From: Cyclina sinensis
Lineage: Eukaryota; Mollusca; Bivalvia; Venerida; Veneridae
DNA: 64,000 nt
NCBI GenBank assembly: GCA_012932295.1
Contig: JAAONU010000013.1
Coordinates: 40,810,627 to 40,874,626, forward strand
Reading direction: 5' to 3'
Shown piece after piece: positions 47,540-58,129 of the stretch. The notes beneath the pieces are model-generated. The model was not told the DNA's origin, did not search any database, and saw nothing but the letters and a program-made list of their open reading frames with translations. The number at the start of each line of letters is the position of its first letter. The stretch's first letter is position 1. The translations under genes were made by a program, and so were the position numbers.

Positions 47540-47900
47540 ACAAATTAAGTGAAGCATTGTTGTGGTCCAATGCACACCGACTTAATGCTTTAGGGAATCG
47601 ATTTTGTCGCAAAGTGGTATAGATCGTAAATCCATTGTGAAGTTTGAATCCGGACAAACAATGCAGCACTAAATTTCTACCTTTGGCAAGCAAGTCAGAC
47701 CTTGACCTTTCAGTCAGTAATTTGATACTTGCGTGCGACTCAGCGTCTCGATAAGGCAAATATATGTGAAAAATTATTTGAAAATCCGGGCCTACAATCT
47801 ATAATGAAGTTTGAACCCGGACAAGTTTCGGGACAGACATACCGACCGCCCGACACGACAAAGTGATTCCAGTATAGACTCCCTCTACCCATCCAGCAGG
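47540..47900. repeat. Dispersed mollusc-type repeat fragment
   Basis: GTGAAGTTTGAATCCGGACA (47637) and ATGAAGTTTGAACCCGGACA (47803) are direct repeats about 166 bp apart. The segment ends with GACAGACATACCGACCGCCC and GTGATTCCAGTATAGACTCC, words I recall as a recurring noncoding repeat end in bivalve genomes. No coding sequence. Confidence 0.5.
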
Positions 47901-48042
47901 TTTTGGGTTATAGAAAGGAACACTACGTTAACTAATCGAATGCAATTATATGTCTTTACACAGAGAGTTGTTGTTGTAACATATTTGGGAAGGAGGCCAT
48001 TTATTTTGATTTATTCTAATCTATCTTTTTTTCATTTCTAAG

Positions 48043-49203
48043 ACACGGTGCCGATACCACGTGACTTCGATGGATATGTGTGGGTGTACAAAATGTAAAC
48101 AAAACGTCGATTGAGGTAACATTTTTTACGATATTTTTTTAAATACATCATAATTTTTCATCAGATAGAGTTGAGGGCCCGCTCCCTTTGGTAACACAAA
48201 CTGTCCCCAAATGTTTCTCGCAAATATTTTGTAGTTTTTTAATAAAGTGAAACGGCGCGTTTTAAATTGCTAAAATTGCGATGATATGTGTGGAAGCATA
48301 TCTTAAAAACGATGCTAAATCCTACTTTATAGTTTGTTTAAGAAACCTATTATATAACCGGAGCGAACAATATTTGATACAGAATAAACATTGTGTGTGG
48401 AATGCATTTAATTCAACAAGTGAACAAAATAATGCCAAATAATTCAAAAGAGATATGTGTGGAATAGGTTTTTAAAATGATATGTGTGGAAGCAATATTT
48501 CAACGTAACCACTATCAATATGGTTTTCGGCAAGAAAAACATTTTTGCACAACATCAAGTCGGCGCAGAGGATTCTGAAGATGTGAACGTATCGGATTCA
48601 TGAAATTTTACACATACAGACTATTTAAATAACTGAAGAATCGTTAGTGCATTTAATAGACCATCTGTGAGCGGAATTCGTACTCATGCCGCCACTATCA
48701 TGGGTCGTATTTTAAGGGATCGCGTGTTAAGAAAATGTTGATCAGTATCAAACATGATCATTTTCATTTTCATATCGATGAAGCATTTCATCAGCTCTTC
48801 AGGTTAATACCTTAGTTTTAATTTCAGTTATTTCTGTTCAGTGAAACGACATGATAATAAGGAAAGATTAATTGCCAATAACAACTTGTACACGATTTTT
48901 GCTATACTTTTAATAATATCAAATATAATCTGAGCACCGACTGATAGAATCGTTTAACAGCATAATAACATAAAAATTGTTGCACGGAAAAACTGTATAA
49001 TTCTGTTAGTGCGTGCGTTGTAGGTGTGTCTTTTTCATTATGTCTCCCCCACAAAACCAAGATATTGTTTTCTACTTTCCGTCCGTCTGTATGTCTGTCT
49101 GTATGTCACAAAGTTTGTCTTCCCTTATTCTTCATTACCGATGGTTGGATTTCAATTGGTCTTGCTATGCTTATTTGGTACTAAGCCAAGTTCAGAAAAT
49201 CTT
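48043..49203 (+). repeat. Left inverted arm (with ~345-bp extra segment)
   Basis: Pairs with 49838-50639. Between CGGATTCAT (about 48600) and TAGAATCGTTTAAC (about 48952) it has ~345 bp that the right arm lacks; the right arm has only a few bases there. Arm identity ends after GAGAAAATCTT/CAGAAAATCTT near 49203. Five ATATGTGTGGAA-like words lie near 48074, 48284, 48391, 48452 and 48479. Confidence 0.85.
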
Positions 49204-49269
49204 TTTATAATCTGATTAATATCACCATAACACATCTTTAAAACTTAAAACTACACTAGCTAACAATTA

Positions 49270-49837
49270 CTTATCTTAAATTTGGTCAAAATCAGACAAA
49301 GGGTTAAGGAGATCTGCTCATATCAGTTCCAATTTTGACAAATAAAGGCCCATAACTCCACTAAAACAGCCAACCGGATCACATCAACGTATCTTATAAA
49401 TACTTTTGCTAAAAATCATTTCGGTGAAGATTTTTCAAAATCAGAAACGTGATTAGGGAAATATACCAATGTGAAATCAATTCTGAACAAATGGAGGCAC
49501 CTCCTTCCACTTAAAATCGGCGGTCCGGAACAAACCAACCATACTTGTAACTACACTTACTTACGAGCATGCATGTAAAGTTTTGTCACAAGCAGACAAG
49601 TGGTAATTGAGATTTGCCCATATGTGTTCAAATTTTGACCAATCAAGGTGAAAAAACCCTCTAAAACTCTGCCGACTGGAGCAAATCAACTAAATTTGTA
49701 TCTGTACTTGCTTAAGTCATTCATGTAAAGTTTTTTTTAATTAGACTAGCTGTTTTAGAGATATGCCAATATGTGTTCACTTTCGGAAATACAAAGTCCC
49801 ATAACTTCGCCGGAAATCTTTGAATCGGAAAAAGCCG
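49270..49837. repeat. Central spacer with four ~150-bp degenerate tandem units
   Basis: CATGTAAAGTTTTGTCACAA (49575) and CATGTAAAGTTTTTTTTAAT (49727) are about 152 bp apart. They belong to units with AGATTTGCCCATATGTGTTC and AATTTTGACCAATCAAGG-type words. Two earlier units (from about 49276 and 49420) are more diverged. Noncoding. Confidence 0.65.
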
Positions 49838-50639
49838 AAGATTTTCTCAACTTGGCTTAGTACCAATAAACATAGCAAGATCAATTGAAATCCAACCATC
49901 GAATATGAAGAATAAGGAAAGACAAACTTTGTGACATACAGAGAGACATACATACGGACGGAAAGTAGAAAAACAATACCTTGGGATTGTAGGGGAGACA
50001 TAATGAAAAAGACACACCTACAACGCACGCACTAACAGAATTATACAGTTTTTACGTGCAACAATTTTTATGTTATTATGCTGTTAAACGATTCTAACGA
50101 ATGAATCCGATATGTTCACGTCTTCAGAATCTCCTGCGCCGACTTGATTTTGTGAAAACCATGTTGATAGTGGTTACGTTGAAATATTGCTTCCACACAT
50201 ATCATTTTAAAAACCCATTCCACACATATCTCTTTTGAATTTTTTGGCATTATTTTGTTCACTTGTTGAATTAAATGCATTCCACACACAATGTTTATTC
50301 TGTATCAAATATTGTTCGCTCCGGTTATATAATAGGTTTCTTAAACAAACTATAAAGTAGGATTTAGCATCGTTTTTAAGATATGCTTCCACACATATCA
50401 TCGCAATTTTAGCAATTTAAAACGCGCCGTTTCACTTTATTAAAAAACTACAAAATATTTGCGAGAAACATTTGGGGACAGTTTGTGTTACCAAAGGGAG
50501 CGGGCCCTCAACTCTATCTGATGAAAAATTATGATGTATTTAAAAAAATATCGTAAAAAATGTTACCTCAATCGACGTTTTGTTTACATTTAGTACACCC
50601 ACACATATCCATCGAAGTCACGTGGTATCGGCACCGTGT
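49838..50639 (-). repeat. Right inverted arm, 802 bp
   Basis: Reverse complement of the left arm with few mismatches and without the 345-bp segment. Reading it on the minus strand gives the same order of ATATGTGTGG words, and the same ORF-like fragments as the left arm, none of them domain-bearing. Confidence 0.85.
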
Positions 50640-53600
50640 AAGAGGATGACCTAATATATATCATCGGTAAATTTTAGGGAATGTCCCTATAAACTACTTT
50701 TACTTGCAACCTGATATAATTAGGCTGCTATAACTATATTGGCTAAATAAATTATTTTACATTTTTAGTTTTAACAAAGCGTCAATCAAAAACCGCAAGA
50801 CAGAACATTATCAAATTAATTATGTCACACATTTTCTATTTATATCAGCGTTGATCTAACCGTAGATAGTCATAGCACGTCTCCTAAAATAAACTTCAAG
50901 TAATTAACAGATGCGCCGATAAAAACTGTCAAAAGCTCTTGTACATTTCTTGGTGTCTGTGATCAAGTATAGAGGAAATTTAGAAATTCTAAATTAAGTT
51001 TCAGTGACTATTTTCAGAGAACCCCTTTAATTTCTTAATTGATTTTCAAGATTTAAATCCATTGTAAAACTGAAGTTCCTTAAAAATTGTTAGACGTTGT
51101 GTGATATTGAAGCCTGATTGAACTGTTGGCTTACAGGTTAAGACTCATGGTGAAAAAAAAACTCAAAAGTGTAATCTCGTGTAAGAGCATTGATATTCTA
51201 TATAACCCAATTAAGTGTCATTTAAGTTATATAGTTTTTACAAATAGCCGGTCGTCATGGCAACAAAAAAAAACCAACTTTAATGTGACAAAATGTAAAG
51301 GTAATGCTCCCTAGATTTCGGCTCCTGAAAACTGTAATCATCTGTGATTTGATACTATGCATGCTCAATCACCTGAAAATCAAATATTTATCGTGTTCAA
51401 ACGGAGTAAATACAGTATATCTGTCTAAGATTTTACAAAATGTTGCTTATTGCTGTAGAAGTTAGTGTTTGCGTGTAGCCTAAAGTACGTTTGCTAACGT
51501 GCCTTAAAATAACAGTTATTTTGAACACAATTAATCATGGAGTTTCACTTAAATACATTATCACGTCTGTTTATGACAACACAAACATTTTAAGCCATAC
51601 AGAACATCCTGACAATAACTGGTTCCCAGAGATAGTCACTGATTGACTTTCAATGGCTGTTAAAAGGTAATATAATCTGTACGTTATCAACTCTTTTGGG
51701 TACTTTTTCTAAAATGATTTATGTACCAACAGGGCAAGTAGAATAATATATAAGGAATCATTAACGAATCCAAAGAGAGAGAAAATATCTGATAGATGAT
51801 AGTTCCGGTGGTAATATGTAGTATGAATGATTTATGAGGCATTGCCAAGAAAAGTAAAAACTGCTGCTAAAATAGAATAATCAATATAATGATATACTTC
51901 GATTCACATACGGGTGATCAAAATAGTCCATTATGTCAAAAATGATATTGTAAGAGAAACACTATTATATACCATATTTTGACTGGGCTTTACTCGTACA
52001 AAAACACAACAAGCAACAATAACTGTTTTGTAAATAAATAAATAAATAAAAAAATCACTGAATTTCCATACGGTAAAATCTTTATATCTCAAATTATGTA
52101 ATATTAAACTTACTATTAATTATAATTAATAATGTAATATTAAACTATAATATTGCATGATAGACTTAAACAGAAATATTCAAATATTCAGTGATGTTAT
52201 ATTAAGCTTCATATAAATCATGAACTTCCATTCCGTGCATATTTACCTTTATATGAAACAAAATCTGCATATAAATACATATCTAAAGCTTCGCTTCTGT
52301 GTAATTATTATAAAGGATAAGAATTAACTTTTGTTTCGGTGTAAGATTGTGATATATTTTACTGAATGAGTTCCAAAAGGTTTTACGAGTAGCCAAGCCA
52401 CAAATTTCAGGAGTTCACGAACGAATTGGTTCTTCCACTGAAACCAACTTTTCCGTAACACTCACATTTTACCCTATATAATTTCTGCATCACTTATTCC
52501 TGTCAAAATACTTGTTTTATTCGGTAAGTACGCCTAGACTAAAGGTACCATTATCATTTTCGTATGTGGCGACTTTCGACTGAATTCTGATACGGTGGCA
52601 AATGACACTGATTTCGGATACTGTCAGTTTATAATATCATAAGCTCTAATATGTACCCAATTAAAATATTATCATTTGATATTCCTTACTTTTGAATATT
52701 GACAATAAATACGATTATGATAATACTAAATTTTTTTGCATTCCGTTTCTGAACAAAACAATTTTCAGCTTTCAGTTTTGACACACAAAGGAATACTGTG
52801 GAATATTTAAATTGCAAATGAGAACTTTGACCCGTCTCATTTCAACAGACATTCATAGAAAATGTACAAAAACACAGTGAAAACATGAAAAACGATTTTG
52901 TAAAAGAGGTAAAAGTTCCAATAAAGACTGGTAATTATCTCAAACTCTTATGAATATTCCATATTACAGAGTTAATATTCAAACAAAACTTGCTGGAAAT
53001 TGCATTTAGCAATGTAATTACTATATTGACAAACTCAGTCTAGAAGGGATAGCATAATTTACTCACAAAATATATCATGTTTCACGTTTTAACAGCTATT
53101 GATTGTCTAGCCCAGCTAAATGTTGTTGTCTCTGATTACAATTAAATTTACACTCAGCTATATCTAAACCAATCAACTTCACATCTTTGAAGCTTGGGAC
53201 TAACAGCTATAACAACGTTAACAAGTCAGTTGTATTAAGTGTCTAGATTACTGAGAAAAAAAGTGTAGAATTGACGAAACAACCCTTTTAAGTTGTCGTG
53301 CAGAAAGCAGTAAAGTATTCTGGAATTGACTGTCAGTCCGTCTAGCCGATCGCACGAGAAGACGTCCCGACAAAGACTTTCTTGTGACAAAGCTATAATA
53401 AAATGCTTCAGATCTCTGACAGCGTGCATGTTAAATACCCCAGCTTGCTTCGTTAGCTTCTTTGTGTAGAAAATGGAGGTCATAGAAAAATCTAATTCCA
53501 ATAACTAATGACTGTTTCAGAAAAAGACACTGATAATGTCAGTTTTCATTTAATACAAGATTGTTCACTTTTATTGTCAGTAAATAGGTTATTACCAAAC

Positions 53601-53799
53601 GGGGACATTTCTCCATTCCGTTTAACACAAGCATGAGTGATAAAAGTAGGTTCTTAAGATGTAGAGCCAAGTACAGGATAGAGACAAAGAAGTAAAATGT
53701 TAAACATTAAGCAAACCAAGCGAGAGAGCGTTGCGACCAACCGAATTTTTCTACCTTACCAATTTGTACATATCATTGAAGAACCTAGCAGTTAAATTG
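50640..53799. other. Intronic stretch, no gene recognised
   Basis: AT-rich, with an (AAAT)n tract near 52034-52052. ORF 53235-53501 on the minus strand (88 codons) has no recognised domain. Confidence 0.5.
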
Positions 53800-56440
53800 C
53801 CCTAGTTCTCACGTTATTGTCAAAATAAGTTATTGCTATCTTGCCGACGTGTAAACGATATTGCCAAACAAACTTGTTGCTATCTTTAGTTACCAGTTTT
53901 TACGAACCTGAATTATCGTATGCTTAACCACGTGTACAGGTTATTGCAAAACTGTGTTGTTATTTTGATCTAGTGAAAACAAAATTGTTATCTTCTCCAT
54001 GTAATTTCAGAACTGAACTGTTGTTATCTTACCCATGTATAGACGTTATTCTTAAAACTGAACTGTTGCTATCTTACCCATGTATGATACACGTTATTGT
54101 AAAATCTGAGCTGTTGCTATCTATCCCACGTGTACACGTTATTCAGTTAGACTGAGTTGTTTTATCTTGTCCAGGTGTACACATTAGTGCAAACCTTAGT
54201 TTTGTTTACTTGCCCACGCTTACACGTTATGTCAACAACGTTCTTCTACGGAAAGCGTATGCCTTATGAGTTACCAAAATATTTTATTTGAATTTCGAGT
54301 TTTTGTTGTTGTCTTGGTCTGTGTGTACACTTAATTGCTAAACTGAATTGGTGTTAACTCGCCCACGTCTTCACATTACGGCAAAACCATGTTGTTGCCA
54401 TCTCCCCCACGTGTATACGTTATTGCCAAACCGAGTTGTTGCTATCTCTTCCAGGTGTACAGTTACTGCAAAACAAAGCCGAGTTATTGCTGTCTCTTTC
54501 ACGTGTTCAAGTTACTGCCAAACCGAGCTATTGCTATCTCACCCACGTGTACATGTTTTTTTGCCAAACCGAGTTCTTGCTATCTCTTTCACGTAAACAT
54601 ATTATTGCCAAACCTAGTTGTTACTATCTTTCCACGTGTAAATATTATTGCCTAACCGATTTGTTGCTATCTCTCCCATGTGTACACGTTACTGTCAAAC
54701 TGAGTTGTAACTATTCTCCCACATTTCTTACACATTATTGCCAATCCGAGGTGTAGCTATCTCCAAACCGAGTTATTTTTGCTATATCTTCCAAGTGTAC
54801 ACGTTATTGCCAACCCGAATTGTTTCTATCTCTTCCTCGTGAACACGTTACTGCCAAACCGAGTTATTGCTATTTCTCAAACAAGTATATATTATTTACA
54901 AACCGAGTCCTATGTGTACATGTTATTGCCAAACCGAGCTGTTGCTGTCTCTCCACGTGCAAACGTTATTGCCTAACCGAGTTGTTGATATCTCTTTCAC
55001 GCGTACACGTTTTTTAGACCAACTTGAGACTACCCCTCCCACGTGCACAAGTTATTCCCTAACTGAGTTGTTGCTATCTCTAACATATGTACACGTGATT
55101 GCCAAGCCGAGTTATTGCCTAACAGAGTTGCTGCTATCTCTTTCACGTGTACACGTGTTTGCCAAACTAAGTTGTTGCTATCTCTCCTAAGTGTACAAGT
55201 TATTGCCAAGCCGAGTTGTTGCTTTCTTCTCGTTATAAGAGTACGCGTTATGCCTAGTTCTAGTAGATGTTAACTCTTTCACGTGTAGAAGTTATGCATA
55301 ATCGAGTTGTTCATTTATCTCCTATGTGTGAACGTTATTGCCAAACCGAGTTGTTGCTATCTCTTTCACGTGTACACGTTTTGCCAAACCGAGTAATTGT
55401 TGTCTCTCCCACGTGCACAATTTATTGTCTTATAGAGTTGCTGCTATACCCTCCGCGTGTTCACGATATGGCTAAATTGAGTTGCCACTTCTCCCATGTG
55501 TACACATTATTGCAAAACCGAGTTGTTGTTTTCTTCCCCACGTGTACGCACTTTTCCTAGACCGGGTTGTTGCAATCTCTGTCACGTGTACACGTTATGC
55601 CAAACCGAGTTGTTGTTTTCTCTCCCATGTGTAAGCGTTATTGCAAAACCGAGTTGTTGCTATTTCTCTCATGTGTACGCGTTACTGCCAAACCTAGCTG
55701 TTGCTATCTTTTCCACATGAACACGTTTTTGCAAAACCAAGTTGTTGCTATCTCTTCCACGTGTACACGTTACTACCAAACCGAGTTGTTGTTATTTCTC
55801 CCATGTGTAAGCGTTATTGCAAAACCGAGTTGTTGCTATTTCTCTCATGTGTACGCGTTACTGCCAAACCTAGCTGTTGCTATCTTTTCCACATGAACAC
55901 GTTTTTGCGAAACCAAGTTGTTGCTATCTCTTCCACGTGTACACGTTACTACCAAACCGAGTTGTTGTTATTTCTCTTATGTGTACGCGTTATTGCCAAA
56001 CCCAGTTGTTGCTATCTTTTCCACGTGAACACTTTGCTAAACTAAAGTTTTTGTTATCTCTACCACGTGTACATGTTACTGCCAAACCGAGTTGTTGCTT
56101 TCTTCGCCACATGTACGCACTATTTCAAGACCGGGTTGTTGCAATTTCAGGTTATGACAATCCAAGTTGTTGTTTTCGCGTTATTGCCAAACCCAGTTGT
56201 TGCTATCTTTTCCACGTGTACACGTTTTTGCTAAACCAAGTTGTTGCTATCTCTACCACGTGTACACGTTATTGCCAAACCGAGTTGTTTCTATATTTCC
56301 CACAGGTACATGTTATTGCTTAATCAAGTTGTGGCTATCCTACCCATGTACACACGCTATTGCCAAACTGAGTTATTCTGTTTTGATCGCGTGCACAAAT
56401 ATAGTTTTGTTTTTTGCCGACGTGTACACGTTATATCAAC
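53800..56440. repeat. 44-bp tandem array, about 60 diverged copies
   Basis: The unit is CACGTGTACACGTTATTGCC followed by AAACCGAGTTGTTGCTATCT and a TCTCC-type end. Many copies contain the 12-bp palindrome ACGTGTACACGT with an embedded E-box CACGTG. Around 55620-56020 a 176-bp (four-unit) higher-order repeat is duplicated: CCCATGTGTAAGCG at 55624 and 55800, with a related start at 55976. ORFs up to 148 codons here (for example 55877-56323) exist because the unit lacks stops in several frames. They are not genes. Confidence 0.95.
54225..54300. repeat. Internal copy of the array's right flank
   Basis: ACGTTATGTCAACAACGTTC, TCTACGGAAAGCGTATGCC and TTATGAGTTACCAAAATATT match, with changes, the sequence at 56425-56505 just beyond the right end of the array (ACGTTATATCAACAATGTTC, TGTACGGAATGCATATCCC). 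The array therefore seems to be two arrays plus a duplicated flank. Confidence 0.75.
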
Positions 56441-58129
56441 AATGTTCTTGTACGGAATGCATATCCCTTATGAATTTACTAAATCATTTGATATGAATTT
56501 CAAAAATGCAGTCTTTGACATGGCTTTTTCAAAAAACTATTCTGTAACATCAATAACCTTAACTTAACTAGAAAATTACGATGTTCTAATTTCCTCTAAA
56601 GGCTTAACAAGGAATATGTGTTAACAATCTTAGGCAAACTTTGCCTTTAAAAGGGCTACGCTACAAATGCAGTGACTGTTTTACTCAACAACGAATAGCA
56701 AGAATAATCGCAACGTTATTAATGTTAAGCCTCCGACATAAACGTTCACGACCTCTCTCACGCTAACATTATTTGTGGATGTTTCTATATTTCTATATCA
56801 AAATGACGATTTCAATTTAAATTCTGCCGTAAATTGAATGTATATTTAAAAATGTACCATTGAGAACCAGTTTCGAGTACTTGTATCAGTATTCAACACT
56901 ATTTTAGGTCATTTAGATTATCAGTTCCTCAGGCAAGGTCTAAAAAAGACTGATTCTTCTCAAGGAACGCAGAAATGTATTGATCCGTTAAGTATGCCTA
57001 GACGCAACGATAATGACAGAAAGCATTATCATTTCCATAATTAAAGCAGAAACCAGGCGACTTTGCCTTGTACTAAGACACACGCGATCGTTAAATCGCT
57101 TTGGTTGAAAGGATGTCTTCGGCTGACACGAGCTATGACGTAGATTTTGCATCATGTGCAGTGAGCGTCCGAATTAAAATCCATTTTAATAATAAGCCTT
57201 TCTCGTGCGAGAGATTACTGCTGGAAATATCAGATGAATGATCGTCTTACATTACCGCCGCTTTAATCTTAAAACCTTAACCTTTTCACTGGTACTCGAA
57301 CTTGAGCCAAATGTTAGGAGACCGGTGTTACTTGAAGGCATGAATAGCATGACTGCTTAATGAAGTATTGACTAAAAAATGAAAACGTTGCCACTTAAAT
57401 TCCTAATCAATGTAATGACGTACTAGTAATTTCACTATCGGATGTACTTGGTGATCTCTATCTGCTAGTAGATTTATCAGCCTGGAGTTCACGGGATTGA
57501 ATGCTTTAGTCAGATAGATATATCGTAAAACGAGATGCAAATAAAGTAAAGCTTTCAAATTAGCACTCATTTTTATCAACATTTTCATGTCACTTTCTTG
57601 AAGTATTACATTGATCAGATATATCTTTGTTAGACATTGTAGCATAACCTTGATATAAGGTAACGAATTGACATTTTTTTCATATAGCTCTACGACCTCC
57701 AACACACACACATGCCAAAAATAATAATGCGAAACATTATTTAAACTGTCTCAAAAATGTTCATTTGAATATGAATTTCCATTAATAAGACTACTGCATT
57801 TGTATCTGCCATAACTCAATCCAACATGACCTGTATATAAGATTTTAAGATGAATCACTTCTCTGTCAGTGTGTTCTCGTAAACTGTGGTTTGAGAGGTG
57901 AGGTCGCAGTTGTCTGTTGCAGAAGGTACATACCCTGTTTAAAATGATGTCGCTTATGTCATTCTTGGTGTTTGACACTTTAAAAGGGGGTGTTGAACCT
58001 TTATAACGTAATTAAGCCTTAAAAGTGATCTTGAGGGTTTACAACATCACTTATGCCATGTACAACAGTCATGTCTAATTAAGTGAAGAACAAGTACACT
58101 CCTATTAGAGGATAAAATTGAACAACGCA
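56441..58129. other. Intronic stretch, no gene recognised
   Basis: Less AT-rich between about 56930 and 57260. Minus-strand ORF 57403-57711 (102 codons) has no recognised domain and no acceptor/donor pair I could defend. Words near 57393-57470 recur diverged near 59128-59210. Confidence 0.5.

Larger units (their letters stand above)
48043..50639. mobile_element. 2.6-kb foldback element with long inverted arms
   Basis: The outer ends ACACGGTGCCGATACCACGT (48043) and its reverse complement (ending 50639) start two long, nearly identical inverted arms. A possible 3-bp target duplication AAG flanks them (48040-48042 and 50640-50642). It has no transposase. The arms carry repeated ATATGTGTGGAA words, and the middle holds a tandem repeat. 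Such a structure fits a nonautonomous DNA transposon of unknown superfamily. The terminal sequence does not match families I can name. Confidence 0.85.

Noticed and set aside
48207..50401. ORFs in the foldback arms, such as 49777-50028 and 50207-50401
   Set aside because: The same fragments appear in both arms, have no domain and are short; there is no transposase in the element.
53973..56567. Overlapping ORFs up to 148 codons with Cys- and Val-rich repeating peptides
   Set aside because: They are the 44-bp array read in shifting frames. The unit has few stops, and three overlapping frames are open at once.
57403..57711. 102-codon minus-strand ORF as a further exon of the scaffold gene
   Set aside because: No matching splice sites or family resemblance; the phase of exons 1 and 2 already fits without it.
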